Shown: positions 33,968 through 41,963 of the stretch, one piece after another
Layout of the letters: every line of letters starts with the position of its first letter
Numbering within the stretch: the stretch's first letter is position 1
Assembly (NCBI GenBank): GCA_003155495.1
Contig: PMDB01000043.1
Span: 1 to 41,963, forward strand
DNA length: 41,963 nucleotides
Direction: 5' to 3'
Source: Ignavibacteriota bacterium
GTDB lineage: Bacteria; Bacteroidota; Ignavibacteria; UBA10030
The notes under the pieces: generated by a model
What the model was told of the DNA's origin: nothing
What the model saw: the letters and a program-made list of their open reading frames with translations, nothing else
Databases searched by the model: none
Made by a program: the position numbers and the translations under genes

Positions 33968-34528
33968 ATGCAGCCGATAAGTTTACATCATCGAAAATCA
34001 ATACGATTGAAAGAATATGATTATTCTTCTCCGGCAGAATATTTCGTAACGATGTGCACTAAGAATAAGGAATGTGTCTTTAGCGAGATTGTCGATGAAA
34101 AGGTAAAATTATCACCCATCGGCAAGATTACCAAACAGTGTTGGGAAGAAATACCGCAACATTTTAATAATGTAGAATTGGATGCATTCATCGTAATGCC
34201 AAATCATATACATGGAATTATTATTATCAATCCATCGGTAGGGACTCATAATTATAATTCCTCTGTAGGGGTTGAATATATTCAACCCCTACCAATGACA
34301 TTTCAACATGTAATTCCAAATTCATTAGGATCAATTATTCGTTGCTACAAGGCTGCAGTGAAGCGTGAATGTCATAAATGTGGATATGACAATTTCGTTT
34401 GGCAACGCAATTATTATGAACATATCATTCACAGCGATAAAGAACTGAATAATATTCGAGATTATATTATCAATAATCCGTTGAAATGGTGGTTGGACGA
34501 GGAGAATCCATATAAAAACAAATCCTGA
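33968..34528 (+). CDS. REP-associated tyrosine transposase (RAYT), second subgroup
   Basis: 186 residues. The N-terminal RKSIRLKEYDYSSPAEYFVTMCT opening, HUH pair H80/H82 (VMPNHIHGIIII) and catalytic tyrosine in WQRNYYEHIIHSD (149/150) are intact, so the enzyme may be active. It belongs to a different subgroup from the RAYT at 24411. Residues 91-109 (VGTHNYN...YIQPLP), between the HUH motif and the Tyr helix, are encoded by two head-to-tail 28-nt palindromes, one of them perfect. So a REP element has entered the reading frame without breaking it. Confidence 0.88.
   Translation: MQPISLHHRKSIRLKEYDYSSPAEYFVTMCTKNKECVFSEIVDEKVKLSPIGKITKQCWEEIPQHFNNVELDAFIVMPNHIHGIIIINPSVGTHNYNSSVGVEYIQPLPMTFQHVIPNSLGSIIRCYKAAVKRECHKCGYDNFVWQRNYYEHIIHSDKELNNIRDYIINNPLKWWLDEENPYKNKS
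34238..34292. repeat. Two 28-nt GTAGGG-type palindromes inside the RAYT gene
   Basis: 34265-34292 is a perfect palindrome (arm GTAGGGGTTGAATA). 34238-34265 has the same left end (GTAGGGACTC) and an ATAATTAT centre but a decayed right arm. They share one base, so they are tandem. Length and ends match 25641-25668 and 32996-33023. Confidence 0.85.
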
Positions 34529-34564
34529 ATTGTAACTGCGATTTATAGTCGCGGGGGATGAAAT

Positions 34565-34585
34565 GCCGATGTCAACGACATCGGC
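34565..34585. repeat. Hairpin between converging genes
   Basis: GCCGATGTC-AAC-GACATCGGC is a perfect 9-bp stem between the RAYT gene (plus) and the exonuclease gene (minus). A smaller GCGA/TCGC hairpin lies about 25 bp before it. It may terminate one or both genes or be another REP-type element. Confidence 0.6.
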
Positions 34586-34597
34586 TACAGTGACCAC

Positions 34598-35266
34598 CTA
34601 AACACTCAAAAACCTCTCCCATCTTCTGAACAGTTCGGCGGTAGCTTTCAAGTCGCCAAGATTATACTCCGCAATTTCTCGAAATCTTTTTTCCTCAAAC
34701 AATTGCTTCATATCTAATCCGGTTATGCCGCTGGCTTTGGGGCTAACTATGCCGAACGATTTGCAGTAAAAATCTAAATTAAACTTGCGAAAGGCATTAT
34801 AGAATGTGAACTGTTCTAACAAATCGCAGTGAATGGAAGCGTCATAACGGTAAGGCATGAGATTGCGCGTAGGCTGCACTTGCAGGATTGCCGAGCGGAG
34901 CATCAAAAACGGGCAATCGAATCCGCGCCCGTTGAATGTAATAAACTGGTCGTAATGCGAAATATCCTGCCAGAAGTGTTCAAGGATTTCCTTTTCAGTT
35001 CCCGTCACAAATCGGATAGCGCCGTTATCGGAGACATAGTCCATGGGTTCATCCGCCTGAAAAAGAATTTTTCCGCGCTCGGTTTCCGGGTTCAATAATC
35101 CGATGGCGATAACCTGTGATGTGGTAGGATAGAGGCTGAGTTTCTGAATCGCTTCTTCGCGCTCGGCTTCCGTTTCTGCAAACTTGAGAAGATATTTCTG
35201 CCGTGTTTCATCGAAAGACTCGAGCGGATACCCGAGCGTTTCAATATCGATGACGACCTTTGCCAT
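34598..35266 (-). CDS. DEDD-type 3'-5' exonuclease (RNase H-like)
   Basis: 222 residues from ATG 35266, placed by GGGAGG four to six bases upstream on the minus strand. An upstream in-frame start at 35320 has no such site. DEDD motifs: D7-I-E9 (VIDIETLG), the second motif in TFNGRGFDCPFL, and the last Asp in YNLGDLKATAELF. The pattern suits the predicted 3'-5' exonuclease group related to PolB proofreading domains and YprB. Cytoplasmic, acting in DNA or RNA processing. Last gene of the minus-strand cluster; the gap of 20 bp to the AI-2E-family gene suggests cotranscription. Confidence 0.82.
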   Translation of the reverse strand: MAKVVIDIETLGYPLESFDETRQKYLLKFAETEAEREEAIQKLSLYPTTSQVIAIGLLNPETERGKILFQADEPMDYVSDNGAIRFVTGTEKEILEHFWQDISHYDQFITFNGRGFDCPFLMLRSAILQVQPTRNLMPYRYDASIHCDLLEQFTFYNAFRKFNLDFYCKSFGIVSPKASGITGLDMKQLFEEKRFREIAEYNLGDLKATAELFRRWERFLSV

Positions 35267-35286
35267 ATATCCCTCCCGGGAAATGG

Positions 35287-36354
35287 TTATGCGGTGATCT
35301 GGTAATTCTTCAAACCCCAATATGTTTCAACAGCAGACACCATAAGAATCGTCGCAAGAGGAATAGCGAGCAGCATTCCGGCAATTCCCATCAAAGAATT
35401 TCCTACAATGAGAATCAGGATCACCGAGACTGGATGCATGTCCACCGTCTTTGAAAAACAAACCGGCTGAATAATGATGTTATCGAGCAGCTGCACGAGT
35501 ACTAATGTTACCATGATAATCGAAAATGCCTGACGGAAATCTCCATACTGTGTCAGGGATATCAGAAGAGCAGGAATCACACCGAAGAATGGCCCGACAT
35601 AAGGAATAAGATTGGATATTCCCGCAAAAACACCAAGAAGGATTGCGTAGTGTACGCCGATGATGTAGAATCCCAGGATGTTCAGCATTCCGACAATAAC
35701 GGAATCAAGAAACCATCCGTGTAAATATCCCACAAGTTTCAATTGAATTTTATTCAGTACGTTCAGGGTCATCTCAAAATATTTATTTGGTACGCGCTCG
35801 ATAGTCCTTTTTAAGGCCGTGTCGCCTTCCGCAAGAATAAAAAATGCGATGAAGGGAATGATGACGAGGTTCACAAGAAAACCGGCAGCAGAAGCCAGCA
35901 TATCGTTAAGCGATTGCACTCCGCTTTGAACAAATTCGTGAACTTTCCTCGTAACGGTTTCGGGATTTAAGAACGGAATACCGGAAGTTATGTCCATAGC
36001 GGCTTCGTTCAGCTTCTGGTCGAGCGGAAAGTTTTTGAAACTGTCAAGGAGTACTTTCAACCGTTCGATGGCAATCGGTACGAGGACGATGCCGCCAATA
36101 ACCAATATCCCGCCAAGAAGAAGGAAGACAATTATAACAGAATATATTCTGCGGATACCGAGCCGGAACTCAAGAAAGAGTACGTACGGACGAAGAATGA
36201 ATGCTAAAAAGAGAGAGAGAATGAGTGTGAGAATAAGATCTGGAAAGTAGGAAGCAATCCAAAACGCAGTTACAATGATGCTCAGAAGGAAGAGAACCTT
36301 CACTAACGGCCGATTGGATTTTGCCTTTGTCAGTTGCATAGATGCGGTTGCCAT
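35287..36354 (-). CDS. AI-2E/PerM family membrane protein, copy B
   Basis: 355 residues, about eight transmembrane segments (for example 20-75, 155-180, 215-345), with the family's amphipathic central segment (about 95-150) and the closing pattern MHPVSVILILIVGNSLMGIAGMLLAIPLATIL. Members have been linked to autoinducer-2 export, ion antiport or permease roles, but the substrate here is unknown. It is a clear paralogue of the gene directly upstream (36361), 6 bp apart, with the same WGLKNY-ISA/ITA ending. So it is a tandem duplication that has diverged. Confidence 0.88.
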   Translation of the reverse strand: MATASMQLTKAKSNRPLVKVLFLLSIIVTAFWIASYFPDLILTLILSLFLAFILRPYVLFLEFRLGIRRIYSVIIVFLLLGGILVIGGIVLVPIAIERLKVLLDSFKNFPLDQKLNEAAMDITSGIPFLNPETVTRKVHEFVQSGVQSLNDMLASAAGFLVNLVIIPFIAFFILAEGDTALKRTIERVPNKYFEMTLNVLNKIQLKLVGYLHGWFLDSVIVGMLNILGFYIIGVHYAILLGVFAGISNLIPYVGPFFGVIPALLISLTQYGDFRQAFSIIMVTLVLVQLLDNIIIQPVCFSKTVDMHPVSVILILIVGNSLMGIAGMLLAIPLATILMVSAVETYWGLKNYQITA

Positions 36355-36360
36355 GATATC

Positions 36361-37410
36361 CTATGCTGAAATAGTGTAGTTCTTCAATCCCCAGTATGTT
36401 TCCTTTGCCGAGACGCGGAGAATCGTTGCAATGGGAATGGAGATGATCATTCCTGCAACTCCCATCAATTGATGGCCGATAATGAGTGTGAGCACAACAG
36501 CCACCGGATGCATATTCAGAGATTTGCCGAAACAGAGGGGCTGCAAAATAAGGTCATCGATGAGCCGGACGATCGCAGTAAGAATGACAATCGGAACCAG
36601 CATTCGGAAATCGCCGGTCTGTGTCAATGATGCGATGAGGGCGATGCTTGCGCCGGCAATGAAACCCAAGTATGGAACGAGATTCGCGATTCCTGTCAGC
36701 ACGCCGATGAGAATAGCATACGGAACGCCGATGATCATGAATCCAATCACAGAAATTCCGCCGACAATGGTGCACTCAAGGATCAATCCGCGTAAGTAAG
36801 AAACAAGCTCTCGCCGCAATTTATCCATGATATTGAGCGACATCTCAAAATACTTGTTGGGGATTCTCTCCACCAATTTCTTTAATCCGATGTCTCCTTC
36901 TGCAAGGATAAAATAGGTAATGAAGGGAATGATGACAAGGTTCACCAGATAGGAAGCTACAGTTCCGGTCGTTTCGCCAAGAGAATCAAGCAGCTGTTGC
37001 GTATATGTATGAACTTTATCTCCTATTGTTAAGGGATCCATAAAAGGAATATGCGCCGACATTTCTTTTGCTGTGAGAATGAGTTTTGCCTCAAAGGGAA
37101 AATTTTTCAGTTGCTCGTACATGAAGCGCATATGACTGATTAAAAGGGGAATTGCTTCTATGAGTATAACGACAACCATTCCGCCGACAAGCAAAAAAAC
37201 CACCGCGATGGCGAACCAACGCTTTAAACCAAATCGAAACTCCAGAAACCGGACGAGAGGTTTGAGAATGAATGCCGTAAGCGTGGAGATGATGAGCGTG
37301 AGAACGAGGTCGGGGAAGAAAGATGCGATCCAGAAGCCAAGAATAATCAACCCGACAAGAATAACAACTTTTACAAACGGTTTGTTGTCTATTGAATGAG
37401 ACAGTTGCAT
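36361..37410 (-). CDS. AI-2E/PerM family membrane protein, copy A
   Basis: 349 residues with the same organisation: N-terminal hydrophobic pair (about 13-70), amphipathic segment (about 85-140), and C-terminal membrane bundle ending MHPVAVVLTLIIGHQLMGVAGMIISIPIATIL. It starts 3 bp after recX on the minus strand and is followed 6 bp later by its paralogue. Possibly the two form a hetero-oligomer (inference). Transport substrate cannot be read from sequence. Confidence 0.88.
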   Translation of the reverse strand: MQLSHSIDNKPFVKVVILVGLIILGFWIASFFPDLVLTLIISTLTAFILKPLVRFLEFRFGLKRWFAIAVVFLLVGGMVVVILIEAIPLLISHMRFMYEQLKNFPFEAKLILTAKEMSAHIPFMDPLTIGDKVHTYTQQLLDSLGETTGTVASYLVNLVIIPFITYFILAEGDIGLKKLVERIPNKYFEMSLNIMDKLRRELVSYLRGLILECTIVGGISVIGFMIIGVPYAILIGVLTGIANLVPYLGFIAGASIALIASLTQTGDFRMLVPIVILTAIVRLIDDLILQPLCFGKSLNMHPVAVVLTLIIGHQLMGVAGMIISIPIATILRVSAKETYWGLKNYTISA

Positions 37411-37413
37411 CGG

Positions 37414-38052
37414 TCAGCGATCCAGTGTTGTGCGAATAGTTTTCAATGCAATTTCATACGAGAAACCCCGGCGCAGGAGGAAGTCGAGAATGCGTTTCTT
37501 TCTTTTTTCCGCGTCGATCTTTTTTGCTACGTGCTGTGTCAATTGTATTTTCCGTTTTGCCGCCTGAAGTGCAGATGCTTGCTGGCTCTGCGGCGAAACG
37601 AGTTCTGAGAGAACCTTGTCCGCCATTGCAGATAAAATTCCTTTTGCCAATAACTGCTGACGTAACAGAGCCTGTCCCGTCGGTTTTCTTTTCAAGCGGT
37701 CCCGCACGAAGGCGTACGCAAATTGATCATCGTCGATCATTTTGAGCGATTGAAGATGCCGCGTCACGTTTTCAGCACACTCGTGTTCAAATCCTTTCTT
37801 CGTTAAATGAAAGATGACTTCTTTCGAGCTTCTCGGCCGATATGATAAATAGTTGATAGCGATGTTCTTTGCCCGTGTTTCTGCTTCCGCCGACTTGAGT
37901 GTAACGACCGTCTGCTCATCCAGATCATCTCCGGTACGCAGGCCAAACTTCCCGATTGTCCAGTCGCTCAGTTCTAATGCGAGCAAGCCATCAAGGTACA
38001 CGCCGTACTGTGCACGCTTGCCTCGAATCCGTTTGATTTTTGTTATGATCAA
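37414..38052 (-). CDS. recX: Regulatory protein RecX
   Basis: 212 residues. Three-helix RecX repeats are visible: SYRPRSSKEVIFHLTKKGF, MIDDDQFAYAFVRDRLKRKPTGQALLRQQLLAKGI, and the C-terminal KRKKRILDFLLRRGFSYEIALKTI. The N-terminal strand region (KRAQYGVYLDGLLALELS) is the usual extension. It binds RecA filaments and limits recombination activity. It lies directly downstream of recA (146 bp apart, with a hairpin repeat between), as in many bacteria, so regulation with recA is likely. Confidence 0.9.
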   Translation of the reverse strand: MIITKIKRIRGKRAQYGVYLDGLLALELSDWTIGKFGLRTGDDLDEQTVVTLKSAEAETRAKNIAINYLSYRPRSSKEVIFHLTKKGFEHECAENVTRHLQSLKMIDDDQFAYAFVRDRLKRKPTGQALLRQQLLAKGILSAMADKVLSELVSPQSQQASALQAAKRKIQLTQHVAKKIDAEKRKKRILDFLLRRGFSYEIALKTIRTTLDR

Positions 38053-38120
38053 AGTACCTGCTGTTTAAATGTTATTATCACCACCCCTACCTGCCAAAAA
38101 ATGAAGCAAGGCTGAAATAT

Positions 38121-38156
38121 TTCCCCTCCTCATTGAGGAGGGGAAAAGGGGAGGAG
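38121..38156. repeat. CCCCTCCTC palindrome between recA and recX
   Basis: TTCCCCTCCTC-ATT-GAGGAGGGGAA, a perfect 11-bp stem (38121-38145), followed by AAGGGGAGGAG. No T-run lies on the minus side, so full termination is doubtful, but it could attenuate recX expression relative to recA. Confidence 0.65.
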
Positions 38157-38198
38157 TGTTTTATACCAAGGACACATGCTAATGCTCGCGATTACTTT

Positions 38199-39281
38199 CT
38201 ATTTTTTCTTTGCTGCAGCCGCAGGTGCTTCTGTTTTTTCCGTTTTATCCACTTTTGCATGAGCGGGAGCCGGTTCTGCAGGCAAGAGTCCGAGTTTTTT
38301 GCGAAGTTCCGTATCTATTTCTTTTGCAATATTCGGATTGGCTTGAAGGAACGTTTTGACCGAATCGCGTCCTTGTCCGATGCGGTCATCTTTATATGAG
38401 AACCATGAGCCGCTCTTCACTATGACATTGAGCTCGACAGCAGTGTCAATCAGATCGCCGAGTTTGGAAATGCCTTCATTGTAAAGAATATCGAATTGTG
38501 CCTCCTTGAATGGCGGCGCCACTTTGTTCTTGACTACTTTCACACGCGTGCGGTTGCCGATGACATTGGTTCCATCTTTAATCGCTTCGATGCGGCGAAC
38601 ATCCATCCGGACAGAGGCGTAAAATTTCAGTGCGTTGCCGCCGGTGGTGGTTTCGGGGTTCCCGAACATCACGCCGATTTTCTGGCGCAGTTGGTTCGTA
38701 AACATCACCGATGTTTTGGATTTACTGATTGCGGAGGTGAGTTTACGCAGTGCCTGCGACATTAACCGCGCTTGAACACCCATGGTTGGGTCGCCCATCT
38801 CTCCTTCAATTTCAGCACGCGGTGTCAATGCAGCGACTGAATCGATAACGATGATATCAATTGCATTGCTGCGAACTAACGTCTCTACGATTTCGAGCGC
38901 CTGTTCACCAAACTCGGGTTGGGAGAGAAGGAGATTGTTCACATCAACGCCTAACTTCTTGGCATAAGCAATGTCCATCGCATGCTCGGTATCGATGAAT
39001 GCCGCTAAGCCGCCAGACTTCTGTGCTTCGGCAATGATGTGCAAACAAATGGTCGTTTTACCGGAGGATTCCGGGCCGTAAATTTCAATCACCCGTCCGC
39101 GTGGCACGCCGCCAATACCTAACGCGGCATCCAATGAAATGGAACCTGTGGAGATCGAATCGATCTTGGCAATCGGCCCTTCATTCAGACGCATGATGGA
39201 TCCTTTGCCGTGTTGTTTCTCGATCTGGTCGATGGCAATTTTGAGAGCTTGCAGTTTTGCTTCTTTATTATTTTCAGACAT
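38199..39281 (-). CDS. recA: Recombinase RecA
   Basis: 360 residues. Walker A GPESSGKT (69-76), Walker [13 protein letters not shown], the L1/L2 DNA-binding loops ([36 protein letters not shown]) and the C-terminal domain with [18 protein letters not shown]. The tail is Ala/Lys/Glu-rich ([19 protein letters not shown]). GGAGAG is located just before the ATG. ATP-dependent strand exchange and SOS co-protease. I saw no LexA-box-like palindrome in the short 10-bp gap to thpR, so the promoter is probably upstream of thpR or cinA. Confidence 0.98.
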   Translation of the reverse strand: MSENNKEAKLQALKIAIDQIEKQHGKGSIMRLNEGPIAKIDSISTGSISLDAALGIGGVPRGRVIEIYGPESSGKTTICLHIIAEAQKSGGLAAFIDTEHAMDIAYAKKLGVDVNNLLLSQPEFGEQALEIVETLVRSNAIDIIVIDSVAALTPRAEIEGEMGDPTMGVQARLMSQALRKLTSAISKSKTSVMFTNQLRQKIGVMFGNPETTTGGNALKFYASVRMDVRRIEAIKDGTNVIGNRTRVKVVKNKVAPPFKEAQFDILYNEGISKLGDLIDTAVELNVIVKSGSWFSYKDDRIGQGRDSVKTFLQANPNIAKEIDTELRKKLGLLPAEPAPAHAKVDKTEKTEAPAAAAKKK

Positions 39282-39291
39282 GGAACTCTCC

Positions 39292-39858
39292 CTATAAAGG
39301 TTGAAGAGGAAATGATTTCAAAATTGTATAGATGGAACCGCCCGGACGAAGATCGCTTTTCATCAGCAACAATTCAGAACATCGTGAATGCATTGGTTCA
39401 AAAGTAACGGTTTTTATCGCTTCAGTCAAGCGGGCAAGATTGCGTGTTCCTTTCACTCTGCCAAATGTAATATGCGGATGAAAGGCGCGTTCTTCTTTCT
39501 GGAAGCCGAAATCCAAGCACACTCGATCTATACCCGATTGCAGATCGAGCGCAGACTGATTGGATTTTGTGCCAATCCAAATTACGCGTGGATTATGAAG
39601 ATTTGGAAAAGCGCCAAGTGAATTATACGGGATTTCGAAAGCCGGATATTGCTTCACTATGCCTGCTAGCGTCGATGAGAGTGATTCGATGATTGATAGT
39701 TCAACACCGCCCAAAAATTTTAAAGTAATATGAAATTTATCCTGCTTCTCCCATTTCACATCTGCTTGTGTCGCTTTAAGTTGGGATTGAACAGCAGCCA
39801 TCTGCCGTTGAACATCACTTGAAGCGGGGAGGGCAATGAATGTACGAATCGTGGACAT
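39292..39858 (-). CDS. thpR: RNA 2',3'-cyclic phosphodiesterase (2'-5' RNA ligase family)
   Basis: 188 residues with the duplicated HxTx motifs of the 2H superfamily: HITLKFLGG (about 43-51) and [11 protein letters not shown] (about 129-139), the catalytic histidines of each lobe. It begins [11 protein letters not shown], the canonical start. The enzyme opens 2',3'-cyclic phosphates on RNA; some relatives seal 2'-5' bonds. It starts 1 bp after the cinA stop and ends 10 bp before recA, so it is cotranscribed with both. Confidence 0.92.
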   Translation of the reverse strand: MSTIRTFIALPASSDVQRQMAAVQSQLKATQADVKWEKQDKFHITLKFLGGVELSIIESLSSTLAGIVKQYPAFEIPYNSLGAFPNLHNPRVIWIGTKSNQSALDLQSGIDRVCLDFGFQKEERAFHPHITFGRVKGTRNLARLTEAIKTVTFEPMHSRCSELLLMKSDLRPGGSIYTILKSFPLQPL

Positions 39859-39859
39859 G

Positions 39860-41116
39860 TTATGGTTCGGAGATTTTCAACATTCTCCGTCTCACTAATT
39901 CCAATGCAGCTTGTGCGGCTCGTTCTTTGATAATCCTGCGTTCTTCGCCAAAGTTGAACTGCACTGCGAATGTTTCATCTTTATCCGAATATCCAATCCA
40001 TACAAGTCCGACGGGTTTTTCTGCAGAACCGCCAGTTGGGCCTGCGATGCCGGTTGTAGAAATTCCGATATCGGCATTCGATTTTGTACGAATGCCAAAC
40101 GCCATCGCCTCGGCAACCTGACGGCTTACTGCACCGTAGTGTTTGATGAAGTCGGATGGAACACCGAGTTCATAGATTTTTGATTTGTTGCTGTAGGTGG
40201 TCATTCCTTGTTCAAAATATTCTGAACTTCCGGAAATGTTTGTTATTCGGTCGGCGATCATCCCGCCGGTGCATGATTCCGCAACGGCAAGTGTGAACTT
40301 GCGTTCTTTCAACAATAAGCCGATGACCTCCTCTAATTCTCTCTCGCCGCTTGCGTAGATGTATTTCTCTGCTTTGCTGCGCAGTTTTGACTCGATATCC
40401 CGAATACGATGTTCAGCTTCATCAACAGATTTCGCTTTAGCCGTAATGCGCAGACGCACACCAAGCGGACTTGGCAGGAATGCGAGCGTGATACCGGAAT
40501 CCGGTGAGAAAAGATTTTTCACATCTCCAATTTGTTCAGCAAGAAATGATTCTGCGATACCGGTGGTTTTTAAAGTGAGGTGACGAATGACCAGTCCCGT
40601 GTTTTGTTTTTTGAGGAACGGAAGCACAAAGTCGTCCATCATCGCCTTCATTTCATACGGAACACCGGGCATAACAATGAAGAATCTACTGTCGCGTTCG
40701 AAGAAATACCCTGGTGCCGTGCCAAGCCGGTTCTGTATGACAGTGCAAGCACGAGGTACAAGTGCTTGATCTTCATTCACTTTACGCGGTGATACATTGA
40801 GTCGGGCAAAGATCCGTTTCACATTCTCAAGCGCTTCATCGTTGAGCACAAGTTCAGTATTGAAGAACTTGCAAATGACCACACGAGTGATGTCGTCATG
40901 TGTAGGACCAAGTCCGCCGGTAACTGTAACTACATCGTGTGTTGTGAATGCTTTTTGGAATGCGTCAAGAATCTCTTGTTCATCATCACCCACCGTCGTC
41001 ATTCGATCGGCAAAGACACCAACGGAATTCAGCTTTTCAGCAATGAAGGCTTGATTGGAATTGATAACCTGGCCGATCAGCAGTTCATCACCAATGGAAA
41101 TGATTTCCGCTTTCAC
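39860..41116 (-). CDS. cinA: CinA: MoCF-like domain with nicotinamide-nucleotide amidase
   Basis: 418 residues, GTG start with GAGGT about nine bases upstream on the minus strand. The N-terminal MoCF/CinA domain (1-170) has EIISIGDELLIGQVINSNQ and TGGLGPTHDDITR, associated with ADP-ribose pyrophosphatase activity. A linker follows, then a C-terminal PncC amidase domain (about 255-414): AVAESCTGGMIADRIT with the catalytic Ser, and STTGIAGPTGGSAEKPVGLVWIG. It recycles NMN to nicotinate mononucleotide. Classical neighbour of recA; here thpR lies between them. Confidence 0.95.
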   Translation of the reverse strand: MKAEIISIGDELLIGQVINSNQAFIAEKLNSVGVFADRMTTVGDDEQEILDAFQKAFTTHDVVTVTGGLGPTHDDITRVVICKFFNTELVLNDEALENVKRIFARLNVSPRKVNEDQALVPRACTVIQNRLGTAPGYFFERDSRFFIVMPGVPYEMKAMMDDFVLPFLKKQNTGLVIRHLTLKTTGIAESFLAEQIGDVKNLFSPDSGITLAFLPSPLGVRLRITAKAKSVDEAEHRIRDIESKLRSKAEKYIYASGERELEEVIGLLLKERKFTLAVAESCTGGMIADRITNISGSSEYFEQGMTTYSNKSKIYELGVPSDFIKHYGAVSRQVAEAMAFGIRTKSNADIGISTTGIAGPTGGSAEKPVGLVWIGYSDKDETFAVQFNFGEERRIIKERAAQAALELVRRRMLKISEP

Positions 41117-41122
41117 GAGTAT

Positions 41123-41644
41123 CTACCTCGAGAGAAGTCCATTGAAGAATGGTATGAGCAGAACAATCTGCATCATTATGTTAGCATAGATGCCGGAGAC
41201 GACATCGTCCATCATAATGCCAAATCCGCCATGCATGGCGTCAAACGCGCGAGCAGGGAAGGGTTTGATAATGTCGAAGAAACGAAAAACAAAAAAAGCT
41301 GCAAGCACAACCAATATTGATTTTGGAAGAAAGAAAAGCGTAATCCACATTCCCACTACTTCATCGATGGTTACTTCAGCGGGATCGTGTCCGTACCGTT
41401 TTTCCATGATCGATGAAGCTTTGATGCCTAATCCAAATACAAGGAGGAGAACGAAGCCGAGGATGAGCGGTGACTCGAATCCCGGGATGAAGTAGAACGC
41501 TACTGCTATCGCGCTGCCGAGAGTACCGGAAGCGGCAGGAGCGTACCCGGTATAGAATCCTGATGCGAACAACTTAATCGGCCACGAAGGTTCGGGGCCC
41601 GATGAAGAACTAATCTGTTTGCGTGGTTTTATCAGACGTACCAT
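41123..41644 (-). CDS. pgpA: Phosphatidylglycerophosphatase A
   Basis: 173 residues from ATG 41644; an in-frame start at 41716 would lie well within pgsA, and the family normally begins near this point. Membrane protein. Motifs: FASGFYTGYAPAASGTLGSA (substrate-site region), DPAEVTIDEVVGMW with the acidic catalytic residues, FRFFDIIKPFPARAFD, and GGFGIMMDDVVSGIYAN. It dephosphorylates phosphatidylglycerol phosphate, the step after PgsA. It overlaps the pgsA 3' end by 35 bp and is 6 bp from cinA, so it belongs to the same operon. Confidence 0.92.
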   Translation of the reverse strand: MVRLIKPRKQISSSSGPEPSWPIKLFASGFYTGYAPAASGTLGSAIAVAFYFIPGFESPLILGFVLLLVFGLGIKASSIMEKRYGHDPAEVTIDEVVGMWITLFFLPKSILVVLAAFFVFRFFDIIKPFPARAFDAMHGGFGIMMDDVVSGIYANIMMQIVLLIPFFNGLLSR

Positions 41645-41963
41645 AGAGTTCGCGGATGGTTTTCCAATTAACGATGATGTGGGAGATTCCGGTCCAAAGT
41701 GTGAGAGCGGTAACAACGACCATCATGGAATAGACAAGTGAATAATTGAGAAGGGCATGAATAAGTTCACCATAGTTCTCGCGGAGCGATTGTGTATTCT
41801 GGGCAACGTACAGGATGAGTAAATAGCAAATGATAACGAACTGCACGAACGTTTTTATTTTGGCAAGCTTGGATGTCTCAACCGGTTTGCCTTTGTATTC
41901 TGCATAGGAACGGAGAAGCGTGATGATGGCGTCGCGAATGACGATAATCCATACCATCCATCC
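41610..41963 (-). CDS. pgsA: CDP-diacylglycerol-glycerol-3-phosphate 3-phosphatidyltransferase, 5' end cut off
   Basis: The minus-strand frame is open through the window edge (GW before MVWIIVIRD), so only the C-terminal 117 residues are seen. WMVWIIVIRDAIITLLRSYAEYKGKPVETSKLAKIKTFVQ is the characteristic PgsA segment (usual form WIVxxIIxRE/D), followed by three hydrophobic helices. The CDP-alcohol transferase signature DG-x2-AR lies beyond the window. It makes phosphatidylglycerol phosphate, the substrate of the adjacent PgpA, which supports the call. Confidence 0.85.
   Translation of the reverse strand, partial: GWMVWIIVIRDAIITLLRSYAEYKGKPVETSKLAKIKTFVQFVIICYLLILYVAQNTQSLRENYGELIHALLNYSLVYSMMVVVTALTLWTGISHIIVNWKTIRELYGTSDKTTQTD

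Overview
The window reads as a chromosomal segment of a bacterium from the Bacteroidota/Ignavibacteriota/Chlorobi (FCB) side of the tree. I base this on protein style, the single tRNA lacking an encoded CCA, the many short dispersed palindromic repeats, and the pgsA-pgpA-cinA-thpR-recA-recX gene order. The lineage is an inference. No rRNA, CRISPR array, replication origin or complete insertion sequence was seen.

Layout. 1-1.0 kb: the end of a MIP18/SufT-type gene and a Fe/Mn superoxide dismutase with a terminator. 1.0-11.2 kb is a signalling region. It holds a membrane-anchored small protein, a polytopic membrane protein overlapping a two-PAS histidine kinase, its NarL-type regulator, a sensorless histidine kinase-receiver hybrid, a LacI-type sugar-binding domain with no DNA-binding domain, and a divergent 1093-residue hybrid kinase. 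A 21-nt imperfect palindrome occurs identically upstream of the first and second signalling blocks. 11.3-16.1 kb is one tight housekeeping cluster: M28 peptidase-like protein, zinc ribbon, folP, GT2 glycosyltransferase, pcm, miaA. It is followed by tRNA-Pro(CGG) and a decayed GIY-YIG nuclease cassette bounded by tRNA-derived direct repeats. 16.7-23.2 kb: der, upp, a TPR-like secreted protein, a bifunctional (p)ppGpp synthetase/hydrolase with its own promoter, ruvX and mtgA.

23.2-34.6 kb is the accessory region. It contains an AlbA_2 protein, a REP-associated tyrosine transposase (RAYT) with REP hairpins on both sides, a SpoU methyltransferase, an aldo-keto reductase/short-chain dehydrogenase pair, another aldo-keto reductase, and a stand-alone GIY-YIG nuclease embedded in MITE-like repeats. 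Next come a candidate structured RNA and an AT-rich cassette of small HTH proteins with two different HEPN-type proteins (30.5-32.9 kb). An outer-membrane MetA-like protein and a second RAYT, with palindromes inside its reading frame, close the region. The HTH/HEPN cassette and the tRNA/GIY-YIG cassette are the best candidates for undescribed systems.

34.6-42.0 kb runs entirely on the minus strand: pgsA (cut by the window edge), pgpA, cinA, thpR, recA, recX, two tandem AI-2E/PerM-family membrane proteins and a DEDD exonuclease. Spacings are mostly a few bases, so this looks like one or two operons joining phospholipid synthesis, nucleotide/RNA repair and recombination.
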